Below, piece after piece: positions 1 to 9,444 of a DNA stretch of 64,000 bases. The stretch lies in NCBI GenBank assembly GCA_020161395.1, contig JAIUOE010000003.1:124001-188000 (forward strand). Reading direction: 5' to 3'. Position 1 is the stretch's first letter. Each line of letters opens with the position of its first letter. Position numbers and translations under genes: made by a program. Source of the DNA: Bacteroidota bacterium (GTDB lineage Bacteria > Bacteroidota > Ignavibacteria > Ignavibacteriales > Ignavibacteriaceae). Under the pieces are notes generated by a model. That model was not told where the DNA came from, searched no databases, and worked only from the letters and a program-made list of their open reading frames with translations.

Positions 1-368
1 TTTAGAAAACAGGTAAATCCTCTGAATCCTCCTGTTACAAAATCCATTTTACCATCACCATTCAGATCCACAAAAACACCATATGAATAGCTGTTTGTAG
101 GATCCAAAAGAGCAATTTGTGCGAGATAGACAGTGTCCTCTGTAAAATGAGGTTTGCCGTTTACCGGATCATTACGGTAAAATCTGGCATCACTGCCAAG
201 GTAACACAGACTTAAGTCTTTGTCTCCGTCGTTGTCATAGTCAATGAAAAACGGTGCAGTGAAATGCTTCATTAACAGGCCTGTAGGATTAAACACTCCC
301 TTCATTTCTGACCAGTTTTGAGAAAATAGGTTAATAGTAAAAAGTAAGGATAATATTAGGTATCGCAT
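1..368 (-). CDS. Secreted FG-GAP/VCBS-repeat protein, 3' part cut by window edge
   Basis: An open frame runs from an ATG at 368 to the window edge with no stop, so only about 122 N-terminal residues are visible. The start MRYLILSLLFTINLFSQ is a typical Sec signal peptide ending near Gln17. Two calcium-binding-like FG-GAP/VCBS loops follow: DYDNDGDKDLS and DLNGDGKMDF, each an aspartate-rich turn followed by a hydrophobic strand. Proteins of this family form beta-propellers at the cell surface or in the periplasm, and in this phylum they are often type IX cargo, but the C-terminus is outside the window so the secretion route cannot be judged. A GAAGAAAA stretch lies just upstream of the ATG. 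No function beyond secreted propeller protein is supported. Confidence 0.8.
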   Translation of the reverse strand, partial: MRYLILSLLFTINLFSQNWSEMKGVFNPTGLLMKHFTAPFFIDYDNDGDKDLSLCYLGSDARFYRNDPVNGKPHFTEDTVYLAQIALLDPTNSYSYGVFVDLNGDGKMDFVTGGFRGFTCFL

Positions 369-675
369 GTTTTCTTCATTTATTTATAATAATAATTTGA
401 TTATGCAATTTAGGAATTTTTATCCAATTATTGTTGATAGAGAGTACCTGATTCATATTTCTCTCCATGAGTGGAAATTTTGGAAGGCAAATGGCGCCAG
501 TTCACTGAATTTATAGCGGATACTGAATCCGTAACAATCAGAAAGCAGAAAATATTTTTGCAAAATAAAAATAGTATGCAGATAATTTGAAATTTTTTTT
601 GTAATTTTCAGTCATATTAGATGTGAAATAGTATATAATCAAAGATACTAACTTAATTAATGGTGAAAAATACAA
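369..675. other. Intergenic region between divergent genes
   Basis: About 307 bp of AT-rich DNA separate the divergent FG-GAP gene and the HTH gene. No convincing ORF or RNA is visible. A TATAAT hexamer lies at 634-639, about 40 bp before the HTH start, but it has no good -35 partner and no TTG-N20-TAnnTTTG promoter could be placed. The region must carry both promoters, and neither can be assigned with confidence. Confidence 0.4.
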
Positions 676-1083
676 ATGAGGCAGGATATGTTATGTGATA
701 GCACAAAAAAGGAGATAGCTGACAGATTACGGTATTATGCGCACATGAAGTTTGGTAGTCTGAAGTTGTTGGCGAGACAACTCGGAGTAACTTCAAGCAC
801 ATTGTCGCAATATGCAACAGGCAAAAGCATTCCCGGTAACACGATGCAGAACAGGTTGCGCGAGATAGGGTGTGATGTCGAGTGGTTAATGACGGGAAAT
901 TCGGAAAACATGGATGCGGAGGTGATTTCGATCCCAAACGAATTCAAACTTTTAAGACGGGATTTCACTGTCTTGATGAGAGACAATGAAATATTTAATC
1001 TGCGTCTTCAGAGAATTGAATCTGCGCTGGAATCTCTATCAGTCGAACTGAATTCCTACAGACGGGAAAACGATATGAGATAA
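676..1083 (+). CDS. XRE/CI-type helix-turn-helix regulator with C-terminal coiled coil
   Basis: This 135-residue protein has an N-terminal helix-turn-helix: the LLARQLGVTSSTLSQYATGK stretch at about residues 31-50 reads as the turn and recognition helix. It is followed by CDVEWLMTG, a phrase typical of CI-like repressors (lgvs-x-WLlTG). Residues 85-130 are rich in heptad-spaced Leu/Ile (FKLLRRDF, LRLQRIESALESLSVEL) and probably form a dimerising coiled coil. There is no peptidase S24 domain, so it is not a self-cleaving repressor. Two starts are possible: ATG 676 with GGTGA upstream, or ATG 688 with AGGCAGG just ahead. It stands alone next to tRNA-Ala. Its target and signal are unknown, and a phage or plasmid origin is possible but no other mobile gene is nearby. 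Confidence 0.75.
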   Translation: MRQDMLCDSTKKEIADRLRYYAHMKFGSLKLLARQLGVTSSTLSQYATGKSIPGNTMQNRLREIGCDVEWLMTGNSENMDAEVISIPNEFKLLRRDFTVLMRDNEIFNLRLQRIESALESLSVELNSYRRENDMR

Positions 1084-1088
1084 GGGTG

Positions 1089-1161
1089 TGGAGCTACGGG
1101 GATTCGAACCCCGGGCCTTTTCATTGCGAACGAAACGCTCTACCAACTGAGCTATAGCCCC
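1089..1161 (-). tRNA. tRNA-Ala, anticodon CGC
   Basis: The minus strand folds as a full 73-nt cloverleaf. The acceptor stem GGGGCTA pairs with TAGCTCC, the D arm is GCTC-AGTTGGTA-GAGC, the anticodon loop is TTCGCAA with anticodon CGC, and the T arm CGGGG-TTCGAAT-CCCCG is perfect. The discriminator is A73. The acceptor stem carries the G3:U70 pair that defines alanine identity, which agrees with the anticodon (codon GCG). The 3' CCA is not encoded. It lies between the HTH gene and the copper genes and looks monocistronic. Confidence 0.96.
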
Positions 1162-1184
1162 CCATCATAAAGTTTGCGGGATTT

Positions 1185-1219
1185 GGGTACCTGTCCTCAT
1201 TGCATGAGAAGGGGTACCT
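1185..1219. repeat. Imperfect hairpin between pcuC-like gene and tRNA
   Basis: The arms 1185-1200 and 1204-1219 pair over 16 positions with two mismatches around a TGC loop. The outer parts are GGGTACC and GGGTACC-like, and the inner parts CTCAT/ATGAG. There is no U-tract on the minus strand, so it is not a canonical intrinsic terminator. It may end the copper operon, act in tRNA transcript processing, or be a stray palindromic repeat. Confidence 0.55.
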
Positions 1220-1226
1220 CGGGATT

Positions 1227-1670
1227 CTATTTTTTCTTTTTGCTTGGTTTGGTATTCTTTGCAGGAGCTTTATCTGATGCCACGGCACTGACTTTTACTT
1301 TACCTGCTCTTTTGAATTTGTATGTCAAAGAGTACTTCTTTCCTTTTGCAATGTCTTTGTTCAGTTTGATCAGCATTATGTGCATCCCGCCGGGTTTCAA
1401 CTCAATGGTCTTCTTTGCAGGAATTACAATGAAATCGACTTTTCGCATTCCGGTTTTGCCGTTATCATCAAATGATTCGTGAATCTCTGTCACTTTCGCG
1501 AGATCGGATTCGACTGCATAGAGCGTATCAGCTTTATCGCTTTTATTAGTGATTTTGGCATATACTGCTGTATTGGTGCCCTTGGAATTGGGTCGTATCC
1601 AGTTGGATGAAACATCAATTTTGGGAGCAAGTGCAGTGATTAACAAAAGACTTGTGACTAATTTAAACAT
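1227..1670 (-). CDS. PCuAC-type periplasmic copper chaperone
   Basis: This is a 147-residue exported protein with a short signal peptide at residues 1-16 or so. It contains the complete PCuAC copper-binding signature H-x10-M-x21-H-x-M: the histidine of EIHESF, the methionine of KTGMRK, and the terminal GGMHIM. The family binds Cu(I) in the periplasm and hands it to SCO or directly to the CuA site of cytochrome oxidase. The C-terminal 15 residues are a lysine-rich tail (KPSKKKK) beyond the usual domain. The gene starts 2 nt after the SCO gene stop, so both are almost certainly co-transcribed. Confidence 0.9.
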   Translation of the reverse strand: MFKLVTSLLLITALAPKIDVSSNWIRPNSKGTNTAVYAKITNKSDKADTLYAVESDLAKVTEIHESFDDNGKTGMRKVDFIVIPAKKTIELKPGGMHIMLIKLNKDIAKGKKYSLTYKFKRAGKVKVSAVASDKAPAKNTKPSKKKK

Positions 1671-1672
1671 TT

Positions 1673-2278
1673 TTACCTCAGTTTTTCAATATCCACAACG
1701 ATTTCGGAAGTGTTGGCTTTACTTCCGGAATATTCTTTTCTTAAAAATCCTTTTTTGTCTATCAATGATATCCTGTCTGTATGCGTGAAGAAATATGACA
1801 ATGTGCCGTCAACTATTGTCGAATCTTCAGGTACTGCAACTATTCTCATTGTTGACATGAGTGAATCAGTTATCTTTCTGTCCCCGGTAAGGAATCTGAA
1901 GTTCTTCTCGTTTATTTCCCTAAGCGCTGCAAACTTTTTTAACAGGGGGACGGTATCTCTTGCCGGATCGAAGGAAATCGCCACAAAAACCACATCGTCG
2001 GTTTCTCCCTTGCCGGTCAGTTCATTTTGAACCAATTGCATGTTGTTTACTGTTAAAGGACATATATCAGGACAGTGTGTGAAGACAAATCCAACAACAA
2101 CCACCTTGTTCTCAAAGTCGGTTGGAAAATCCACGGTTTGTCCGTCCTGATCCAACAACTTAAAAGAAAAACCTCTTAGATTCTCGTCAAGTTCGAATTT
2201 TGATTTGCATCCGGAAAAAAGGAGCAAAAGGAAAACGAATGAAGCTAATAAATACTTTTGAAAATTAAAATTTATCAT
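1673..2278 (-). CDS. SCO1/SenC-family copper metallochaperone lipoprotein
   Basis: This 201-residue protein has a lipoprotein signal (LLLLFSGCKSKF, lipidated Cys at about residue 24) and a thioredoxin fold. It carries the copper site of the SCO family: the CPDIC pair in FTHCPDICPLTV and the distant histidine in FFTHTDRISL. SCO proteins mature the CuA centre of heme-copper oxidases. It is the first gene of a two-gene unit with the PCuAC chaperone, a pairing common in aerobic or microaerobic bacteria. It implies that a terminal oxidase exists elsewhere in the genome. The start is the ATG at 2278. Confidence 0.92.
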   Translation of the reverse strand: MINFNFQKYLLASFVFLLLLFSGCKSKFELDENLRGFSFKLLDQDGQTVDFPTDFENKVVVVGFVFTHCPDICPLTVNNMQLVQNELTGKGETDDVVFVAISFDPARDTVPLLKKFAALREINEKNFRFLTGDRKITDSLMSTMRIVAVPEDSTIVDGTLSYFFTHTDRISLIDKKGFLRKEYSGSKANTSEIVVDIEKLR

Positions 2279-2426
2279 AGGTAAATATCAGCAAAATTAT
2301 CAAGAAGTAAAAGCCAAAATCATGAAGCTAATTTAGAGAAAATATTCTTTTTATGCGATTATTAATCTTCTACAAATTATATTCAGGTTCGGAATTTATC
2401 CATTTCTAATCATCAGGTAGTGAATA

Positions 2427-5210
2427 ATGAACAACATTCAATGGCATTCTCTTAAATCGGACGAAACACTCAGAAAGCTAAATTCTCACACCGACGGTCT
2501 GACAACTCAGGAAGTGAGCGAAAGAATTGCGAAGTATGGTTACAACGAAATAGAAGAAAAGGCAGCAGTCTCCCCTCTTGCCCTGTTTATCTCGCAATTT
2601 AACAGTCTGCTGATCATTATACTCTTCGTGGCAGCAATAGTATCTTTGAGCTTTGGAAAAATTACTGAAGCTATCTCAATCATTATTATCGTGATATTTG
2701 CCGGTGTTCTGGGATTCATTCAGGAATTCAGAGCGGGAAAGGCACTGCAGTCTTTAAAGAAGATGGCAGCACCTCTGGCTATAGTAATCAGAAACGGCAA
2801 GGAACAGGAAATTGCGTCAAGAGAACTGGTTCCCGGCGATATAATTAAGATTTCGATGGGTGCAAAAATTCCCGCCGATGCACGGATAATAAAATGTGCA
2901 AATCTTAAGGTTGAGGAAGCTGCTTTGACCGGTGAATCTGTACCGGTGGATAAACACACAGACCCTGTTCATGGTGAAAACATCCCTCTTGGTGACCGTA
3001 ACAACATTCTTTTTGCAGGTACCGCTATTTCATTCGGAAGAGGGACTGCGATTGTGATCGCTACCGGAATGGAAACTGAGTTTGGCAAAATAGCCACAAT
3101 GCTTCAGAATACCGAGGATGAAAGGACACCAATCCAGGTAAATCTTGACCAGCTTGGGAAAAAACTCGGAATTTTTGCCATTTCTCTTTCGGTCATCATG
3201 TCAGTGTTTCAACTCATCAGGGTTTTTTCCTCAGGTGCACTTACTTCCGACAAGATCATGGATGTGTTTATTTGGGGTGTTGCTCTTGCAGTAGCAGTGA
3301 TACCTGAAGCACTTCCGGCTGTGGTTACCATCTCTCTGGCACTCGGTGTGAGAAGAATGGTAAAAAGAAAAGCTCTTATACGAAAACTTCCCGCGGTTGA
3401 AACTCTGGGTGCAACCAATATTATCTGTTCCGACAAGACTGGTACCCTCACACAGGATGCAATGACCATCAAAAAGATGTTTACGGGTGGCACTGTTTAC
3501 AAGGTAACCGGAAACGGGTATAAACCGGAAGGGAGCATTCTTGCAGGTGATGTTGAAGTCAAGGAATTGCCTCTTCCCCTGAAGCATACTTTGGAGAGTG
3601 GTGTACTCTGCAATGACACAAAACTCGTAAAAGAGGATGACGAGTGGGAAATCATCGGCGATCCGACTGAAGGAGCCATTGTTGTGGTTGCCGAAAAAGC
3701 CGGCATTAGTAACAGTACATTTAATTCAAATAATCCCCGCCTGTATGAAATTCCTTTTTCATCCGAAACAAAAAAGATGACAACTGTGAACAAGACTTCG
3801 GAGGGGCTTTGGGTTTCTTCCAAAGGTGCACTGGAGATGTTACTGGCTTCCTGCAAGTATATCTACAGGGCTGACGGCATTGGTGAGATCACACAGGATG
3901 ACATCGATCTGATTCAGAAACATTACAAGGAATTTGCTGACGATGCCCTGCGCGTTTTGACGATTTGCGGGAAGAAAGTCGAACTGGATATCGATGCCTT
4001 CAAAACAGTTGCAGAAGAAGCGAATGAAAAAGAGGATATCAGGCAGGATCTGATTCATATAATTGAGAATGATCTTATTTTCCTCGGACTGGTGGGTATG
4101 TTCGATCCACCTCGCGAAGAGGTTAAGGAAGCCATTAAAATTTGCGACAAAGCGGGCATCAGACCGATCATGATCACAGGTGATCACAAGGATACCGCTG
4201 TAGCAATCGCCCGTGAACTTGGTATTCTGAAGCATGGAGGGGCATTATCCGGACAGGAACTGGATAAGCTGACTGACGAGGAATTTTTGGACAGCGTTGA
4301 CAATACGGATGTTTATGCCAGAATCTCCCCTGCTCACAAGATGAAAATCGTTGAATCTCTGATGAAAAAGGGAAATATTGTTGCAATGACAGGTGACGGT
4401 GTCAATGATGCACCCTCGCTGAAGAAAGCCAATATCGGCGTTGCGATGGGTATTACGGGAACGGATGTAAGCAAGGAAGCAGCCGACATGATCCTGACGG
4501 ACGACAACTTCACCTCAATTGTTTCAGCGATCGAGGAAGGGAGAAGTATCTTCGAGAACATCAGGAAATATCTCGTTTATCTTCTCAGTGGTAATCTGGG
4601 GACTGTTTTCGGCATCCTTATTACTTTTTTCCTTGGGTATTCCCTTCCCATTAATGCAGTACAGATCCTGTTCATTAACTTTATCATGGATGGACTTGTC
4701 GCGATCGCTCTGGGGGTAGAACCACCCGAGCCGGGAATAATGGACAGAAAACCAAGAAACACGAAGGAAGGAATTTTGAATACGCCGGCTCTTCGTTCCA
4801 TTGGAATTCTGAGTATTTGGATTGCGATAATTACCACTGCTGCCTACGCATACTCAATGGAATATGGTCATGTTGCCGGAATTACTGATATCAAATTGAT
4901 TGAGAAAGAAGCTTCAACAGTATTCTTTATTACCCTGCTTGCAGCGAGATTCTTCAATGGATTCAACTGCCGGTCTGTTTCAAGATCGATGTTCGCGATT
5001 CCATTTTTCAGCAACAAGACACTTCTCTACAACATACTGGCGTCGATCGGAATCATTGCATTGATTTTCATCATCGAGCCATTGAGAAATGCGTTTGATT
5101 TGTCACATGTAACCACGAGTGAAATAATTGCAGCAGCAGTCACTTCATTTTCGGTTATAATTTTCTCAGAATTGCTCAAGCTGTTTTACAAGAACAAAGC
5201 AGAACAGTAA
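2427..5210 (+). CDS. P-type cation ATPase, calcium-pump (P2) type
   Basis: This 927-residue integral membrane pump has all P-type landmarks. An N-terminal cation-ATPase domain comes first, then the actuator loop LTGESVPV, the phosphorylation site CSDKTGTLTQ, the nucleotide-domain KGALE, and the hinge motifs MITGDHKDT and TGDGVNDAPS. About ten membrane helices are visible. M4 carries VIPEALP (the PEGLP position of Ca pumps) and M6 carries NFIMDGL, which resembles the calcium-binding NxxTD of SERCA-type pumps. The C-terminal cation-ATPase domain is present. The likely role is ATP-driven Ca2+ (possibly Mn2+) export. Na+/K+-type specificity is less likely because there is no separate subunit and M5/M6 look Ca-like. 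It is monocistronic and convergent with the next gene, only 2 bp apart, with no terminator between them. Confidence 0.9.
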   Translation: MNNIQWHSLKSDETLRKLNSHTDGLTTQEVSERIAKYGYNEIEEKAAVSPLALFISQFNSLLIIILFVAAIVSLSFGKITEAISIIIIVIFAGVLGFIQEFRAGKALQSLKKMAAPLAIVIRNGKEQEIASRELVPGDIIKISMGAKIPADARIIKCANLKVEEAALTGESVPVDKHTDPVHGENIPLGDRNNILFAGTAISFGRGTAIVIATGMETEFGKIATMLQNTEDERTPIQVNLDQLGKKLGIFAISLSVIMSVFQLIRVFSSGALTSDKIMDVFIWGVALAVAVIPEALPAVVTISLALGVRRMVKRKALIRKLPAVETLGATNIICSDKTGTLTQDAMTIKKMFTGGTVYKVTGNGYKPEGSILAGDVEVKELPLPLKHTLESGVLCNDTKLVKEDDEWEIIGDPTEGAIVVVAEKAGISNSTFNSNNPRLYEIPFSSETKKMTTVNKTSEGLWVSSKGALEMLLASCKYIYRADGIGEITQDDIDLIQKHYKEFADDALRVLTICGKKVELDIDAFKTVAEEANEKEDIRQDLIHIIENDLIFLGLVGMFDPPREEVKEAIKICDKAGIRPIMITGDHKDTAVAIARELGILKHGGALSGQELDKLTDEEFLDSVDNTDVYARISPAHKMKIVESLMKKGNIVAMTGDGVNDAPSLKKANIGVAMGITGTDVSKEAADMILTDDNFTSIVSAIEEGRSIFENIRKYLVYLLSGNLGTVFGILITFFLGYSLPINAVQILFINFIMDGLVAIALGVEPPEPGIMDRKPRNTKEGILNTPALRSIGILSIWIAIITTAAYAYSMEYGHVAGITDIKLIEKEASTVFFITLLAARFFNGFNCRSVSRSMFAIPFFSNKTLLYNILASIGIIALIFIIEPLRNAFDLSHVTTSEIIAAAVTSFSVIIFSELLKLFYKNKAEQ

Positions 5211-5212
5211 TT

Positions 5213-6220
5213 CTAACGAACACTTCTTATCATATTTTCAAGCCGGAGCAGATTCAAAGTTTTTGGTCTGCCCGGCGAATATATTCCTGCCTCAATATAA
5301 AATGTTTTAGTCCCCTGTTTCAGAATTCTTCCCGTGAACACCCCTGCCATCGGGTATGGACTTGTGGTCCAGTCTCCTCGAAAAGAGTTGGTTAATGTCG
5401 AGTCCATAAACAGCCTGCCGCTTTCCATCATAGAACCATCTCTGTAAACAATCGCCTTGCGAATGACAGCATCTCTGATATTCCTCATTTGTGAAGTATC
5501 ACTAAGGGAGCCTGTGTCGGGAATCTCAGCAATCAGTATCCATTCTTCGGTTTTGGTGCCGGCTCCTCTTCTCATTAAGGACCATCCTTTGTGATTAAGC
5601 GGCAATACAGGCTCAAACCCGACAGGAACTCTGATATCAACCGCACGAACAAGTTTAATTGAGTCTGAAATTTCTTTTTCATATTTTTCAGGGATTTTCG
5701 AAGACCGGGAGATGTTCAGGCAATCGTCTTTCATTTTTTGGATCAGGGTACCGGAGGAAGCTGTCAGGAAGGTATCGAGATTAAACTCCCTTCCATATAT
5801 CATAAACCAGACTGTCTGCCCGTTGTAGAATAAATTATCCTTCCTGATTATGACAGGTTCACTTCCTGTTTCTGCTCCGGAAATTACTTCATTACTAAAT
5901 ATGTTTTTGAAGCGTTGAGCCATTAAACCGGAGGAAGTCCTCAGAAATATTAGGAGATTTTTTCCTGAAGGGGTTTTATCGAAGTTCTGTTTTATAAAGG
6001 TCACTGATTCAAAAAAAGGTTCGTTCAGTCCTTCGAGCGAGACTGATGAGATGACTGAGTCAATAATTTCCTGCTGAGAACCTGTGACGGTCTCATCGGT
6101 AATTATTTGAATTTCAGTAATTTTTCCGGAGGATTCAGGTAGCTGGTTGTTACAACTGATTAAAGCAAGAGAGAACAGAAAGAGGGGGAAATAAAACCTG
6201 AAGAGGTTACACCGGAACAT
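5213..6220 (-). CDS. DUF4837-like lipoprotein
   Basis: This is a 335-residue lipoprotein: the N-terminus has a hydrophobic segment ending in LALISCNNQ, so Cys23 or so would be lipidated. The length and the opening theme (SSGKITEIQIITDE) resemble the Bacteroidota DUF4837 family, which has no known function. This family call is from memory and moderate. The gene overlaps the upstream kinase-like gene by 14 bp and is the last member of the greA-ribD-ribE-tilS-hpt-ftsH operon, so it is expressed with housekeeping envelope and proteolysis genes. Confidence 0.7.
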   Translation of the reverse strand: MFRCNLFRFYFPLFLFSLALISCNNQLPESSGKITEIQIITDETVTGSQQEIIDSVISSVSLEGLNEPFFESVTFIKQNFDKTPSGKNLLIFLRTSSGLMAQRFKNIFSNEVISGAETGSEPVIIRKDNLFYNGQTVWFMIYGREFNLDTFLTASSGTLIQKMKDDCLNISRSSKIPEKYEKEISDSIKLVRAVDIRVPVGFEPVLPLNHKGWSLMRRGAGTKTEEWILIAEIPDTGSLSDTSQMRNIRDAVIRKAIVYRDGSMMESGRLFMDSTLTNSFRGDWTTSPYPMAGVFTGRILKQGTKTFYIEAGIYSPGRPKTLNLLRLENMIRSVR

Positions 6221-6875
6221 TCTTCAGAACCAGTTCCAGATTCGGGAAGAAGAGCCAGTATAAAAGCCACAGGACAGTCCCTGTCGAGAGAGGAATGGCT
6301 ACATTATCATCGAGTACACCTGAGGCTACATTCTCCGCTATAGCAGCGACAAAGCCACTAAAGACAATCATGCCGATTTCGATCCATGAATCGGTGAATT
6401 TCGGTGTCAGAAATGCAATGACAACTGTACTGAGGAAAAAAGCTCCTGTACCCTCAAGGCTTTTTTTGAGGAAACGGGTTTTGCCCCACTTCCTGCCGAT
6501 CAGGGCAGCCACAGTATCACCAACGATAAGAAAGAGGAGAGCAACGATGGCTATTGCCTTCGGGAAGACAATAATGCAAAGTATGGCGGCTCCGAGCAAC
6601 CAGGTGGCGCCTGAAAGTTGTTTTTTCCCCTCGTCAAGCTCGTGCTTTCTAAAAATGGAACCGAAAAACTTGTAAACAAATTTGGCGAACGGCGGGCTTA
6701 CAAATCTTCCGACATCAACGATCAAGGAGATTAGAAGAACGAGACCGAGAATAATCAGTCCCGTGTTTTTTGGAATAAAGTAATAAATAACAGGAATAGA
6801 CAGACTACAAGTATGGATCATCTTACGATAGATCTCATATTTGTAGTCTATCTGAGTTTGTTCAGAACTATTCAT
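6207..6875 (-). CDS. Membrane CTP-dependent lipid kinase/phosphatidate cytidylyltransferase-like (SEC59/DGK1 type)
   Basis: This is a 222-residue polytopic protein with about six hydrophobic helices. The N-terminal [10 protein letters not shown] matches the ExxRKxxH motif of dolichol kinase, phytol kinase and yeast DGK1. The later [14 protein letters not shown] plus KSLEGTGAF are the conserved CTP-binding blocks of this group. The likely reaction is CTP-dependent phosphorylation of a polyprenol, diacylglycerol or similar lipid at the inner membrane. A true CdsA is less likely because the protein is short. The ATG at 6875 is preferred over TTG 6890. It overlaps the ftsH stop by 8 bp, suggesting translational coupling. 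Confidence 0.82.
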   Translation of the reverse strand: MNSSEQTQIDYKYEIYRKMIHTCSLSIPVIYYFIPKNTGLIILGLVLLISLIVDVGRFVSPPFAKFVYKFFGSIFRKHELDEGKKQLSGATWLLGAAILCIIVFPKAIAIVALLFLIVGDTVAALIGRKWGKTRFLKKSLEGTGAFFLSTVVIAFLTPKFTDSWIEIGMIVFSGFVAAIAENVASGVLDDNVAIPLSTGTVLWLLYWLFFPNLELVLKNVPV

Positions 6876-8877
6876 CAGCCGGTTTAACAACTGTTGATCT
6901 GCTTTTCAGCATCTCTTTTACATGGTCCGGCAGTTCTTCTTTTTTGTCAGCTTTTGGTACAGGAGGCAATTCCTCGCCTCTCATAATTTTGTCGATTTCA
7001 TCTGAATCGAGGATTTCTCTTTCGAGCAATTCAGCGGAGAGTTTATGGAGCATCTCAATATTATCCTTGAGGATGATCATAGCCCTGTCCATACATGAAT
7101 TGATGATTCGTTTTATCTCCTCATCAATCTCGATGGCAGTTTTTTCGCTGTAATCCCTGTGCTGTTGAATTTCCTTTCCGAGGAAAATTTCTTCATGCTT
7201 AGTACCATAATTAAGCGGTCCGAGTGTCTCACTCATACCCCACTCACAAACCATTTTTCTGGCGAGATTTGTCGCACGCTCAATGTCGTTTCCGGCACCA
7301 GTTGTGTAGTGGTTAAAAATTATTTTTTCCGCCGCTCTGCCACCCAAAGCGTAGGTAATAACAGCTTCAAGGTACGATTTTGAATAAGTGTGTTTCTCAT
7401 CCACAGGCAGGTAACTCGTTACACCAAGTGCCCTTCCACGCGGAATAATTGTCACTTTGTGCACAGGATCAGCTTCGGGAATCATTTTTGCAACAAGAAC
7501 ATGTCCAATCTCATGATATGAGGTGGTTTTCTTTTCCGCATCGGAGATAATCATGCTCTTCCGCTCCATGCCCATCATGACTTTATCTTTTGCCTCTTCG
7601 AAATCATCCATATCAACTTTGGATTTGTTTTTTCTCGCTGCAAGAAGTGAAGCTTCATTTACGAGGTTTGCGAGTTCGGCACCTGCGAGACCCGGTGTTC
7701 CCTTGGCAAGTATTGAAAGTTCCACATCATCCGCCAGTGGAGTATTCTTGGTATGCACCTTAAGAATGCCTTCTCTTCCCTTAACATCAGGTCTGTCAAC
7801 AACAATCTGTCTGTCAAACCTTCCCGGTCGGAGCAAAGCAGGATCGAGGACATCTGGTCTGTTTGTGGCTGCTATAATTATGACGCCGCTGTTTTGTTCG
7901 AACCCGTCCATTTCGACGAGGAGCTGGTTTAAAGTCTGTTCCCTCTCATCGTGACCGCCACCAAGGCCGGCACCTCTGTGACGACCGACGGCATCAATCT
8001 CATCGATAAATATGATGCATGGGGCACTTCTCTTTCCCTGCTCAAACAGGTCTCTCACTCGGCTGGCACCCACACCAACAAACATCTCAACGAAATCAGC
8101 ACCTGAAATCGAGAAGAATGGAACGCCTGCTTCACCGGCAACTGCTCTCGCAAGAAGGGTCTTACCTGTCCCCGGAGGTCCCAAAAGGAGGACGCCGCGT
8201 GGAATCTTTCCGCCAAGTTTTTGGAATTTTGAAGGTTCTTTGAGAAATTCTATAACTTCCTGCAATTCAACTTTGGCTTCATCGGCACCGGCAACATTTT
8301 TAAATGTCACTTTATTGTTCGACTGATTGATCAGTTTGGCTTTACTCTTGCCGAAATTGAAGATACCGCGCTGACCACCGGCTCCACCACCGCCCTGCAT
8401 TCTTCTCATAAAGAAGAACCAGAGACCTATGATGAGAATCCAGGGAATCATGCTGATAAGAATTGTCATGAAATTATTTGATTGCTGATTAATAGTCAGA
8501 TCAATCTTTTTTTCATCCCATTTTTTCTTCTCGAGTTCAAAATCCGGTTCGGCAATGTTCACAGTTATTTTGTCTGTCAACACTTTTTTTTCAGCAATTC
8601 CGACATTTACTTTTTCCCTGAGTTCCGCCTGAAAAGTGTGAACCTTTGAATCAGTGATGTTCACTTCAGCCGATTTAATCAGGCTGTCATTAAGGATTTT
8701 AACATACTGATAGTAGGGTATTTCAACATATTTGACTGTTTCACCTTTGAAGAGTTGCATGGCAATAACGGCTGCAATGATAACTACCCCCCAGCCGAAA
8801 ACCACCCTCATGATTTTATTCCAGTCGAAATTCTCGTCAGGTTTGTTACTATTCTTATTCTTGTTTTTTTGATCCAT
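6868..8877 (-). CDS. ftsH: ATP-dependent zinc metalloprotease FtsH
   Basis: This 669-residue protein has two N-terminal membrane helices (about residues 27-45 and 145-165) flanking a periplasmic domain. An AAA+ module follows: Walker A GPPGTGKT near residue 235, Walker B IIFIDEID, and second region of homology [10 protein letters not shown]. The M41 protease domain carries the zinc motif HEIGH near residue 455, with the downstream Asp ligand region. FtsH degrades misassembled membrane proteins and regulatory substrates. There is a GGGGAGG linker after the second helix. It is preceded by hpt (15 bp gap) in the greA operon. Tandem tilS-hpt-ftsH is a widespread bacterial gene order, which supports all three calls. 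Confidence 0.98.
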   Translation of the reverse strand: MDQKNKNKNSNKPDENFDWNKIMRVVFGWGVVIIAAVIAMQLFKGETVKYVEIPYYQYVKILNDSLIKSAEVNITDSKVHTFQAELREKVNVGIAEKKVLTDKITVNIAEPDFELEKKKWDEKKIDLTINQQSNNFMTILISMIPWILIIGLWFFFMRRMQGGGGAGGQRGIFNFGKSKAKLINQSNNKVTFKNVAGADEAKVELQEVIEFLKEPSKFQKLGGKIPRGVLLLGPPGTGKTLLARAVAGEAGVPFFSISGADFVEMFVGVGASRVRDLFEQGKRSAPCIIFIDEIDAVGRHRGAGLGGGHDEREQTLNQLLVEMDGFEQNSGVIIIAATNRPDVLDPALLRPGRFDRQIVVDRPDVKGREGILKVHTKNTPLADDVELSILAKGTPGLAGAELANLVNEASLLAARKNKSKVDMDDFEEAKDKVMMGMERKSMIISDAEKKTTSYHEIGHVLVAKMIPEADPVHKVTIIPRGRALGVTSYLPVDEKHTYSKSYLEAVITYALGGRAAEKIIFNHYTTGAGNDIERATNLARKMVCEWGMSETLGPLNYGTKHEEIFLGKEIQQHRDYSEKTAIEIDEEIKRIINSCMDRAMIILKDNIEMLHKLSAELLEREILDSDEIDKIMRGEELPPVPKADKKEELPDHVKEMLKSRSTVVKPADE

Positions 8878-8892
8878 CTTAGTCGTATTTCC

Positions 8893-9444
8893 TTATTTGC
8901 TTCCTTCTTCGACCATTGAATATACCGCCCTAAGATTGCGGTATTTTTGAACAAGATCGAGTCCGTAACCTATTACAAAATTATTTGGAATATTAAATCC
9001 TACATAATCAACACTGATGTTATACTTAACACTTTTAGGCTTAAGTAGAAGTGACGCAATCCTTACTGAAGCAGGATTGTGCTTTCCGAGGTGCGCCATA
9101 ATAAATTCTGCAGACAAGCCGGAATCTATTATATCTTCAACAATTATAATATCTCTTTGGTTCAAGTCAGCATTGATATCTTTTAACAAATCCACTTTGC
9201 CTGAAGAGACTTTAGCCTCATGGTAGCTGGAGAGTTTGAGGAAATCGACCTCACACTCACCGCAGAAATTTTTCAACAAATCAGAAAGAAACATAAAGGC
9301 ACCGTTAAGGATACCGATAAAAATGGGCACTTTGCCCTTGTAGTCCTCCGAAATTTGAGCACCAAGTTCAGATATTCTTTTTTGAATAACTTCTTCAGAA
9401 AGAAATATCTCAAATGTTTCGTTATTAACAACCAGCTTATCCAT
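8893..9444 (-). CDS. hpt: Hypoxanthine phosphoribosyltransferase
   Basis: This is a 183-residue type I phosphoribosyltransferase. The PRPP-binding loop reads IIVEDIIDSGLS. The N-terminal IFIGILNGAFMF carries the diphosphate-binding GxLxGA-type loop, and the C-terminal YVGFNIPNNFVIGYGLD matches the hood/metal region of hypoxanthine-guanine enzymes. It salvages hypoxanthine or guanine to IMP/GMP in the cytoplasm. Its start overlaps the tilS stop by 8 bp, and ftsH follows directly, as in many bacteria. Confidence 0.96.
   Translation of the reverse strand: MDKLVVNNETFEIFLSEEVIQKRISELGAQISEDYKGKVPIFIGILNGAFMFLSDLLKNFCGECEVDFLKLSSYHEAKVSSGKVDLLKDINADLNQRDIIIVEDIIDSGLSAEFIMAHLGKHNPASVRIASLLLKPKSVKYNISVDYVGFNIPNNFVIGYGLDLVQKYRNLRAVYSMVEEGSK

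Noticed and set aside
1174-1482. Plus-strand ORF opposite the PCuAC gene
   Set aside because: Shadow of the real minus-strand gene. The protein has no recognisable motifs.
2292-2299. TAATTTTG box upstream of the SCO gene on the minus strand
   Set aside because: It matches TAnnTTTG but the nearest TTG is 15 nt away instead of 19-21, and it would leave a leader of only about 8 nt.
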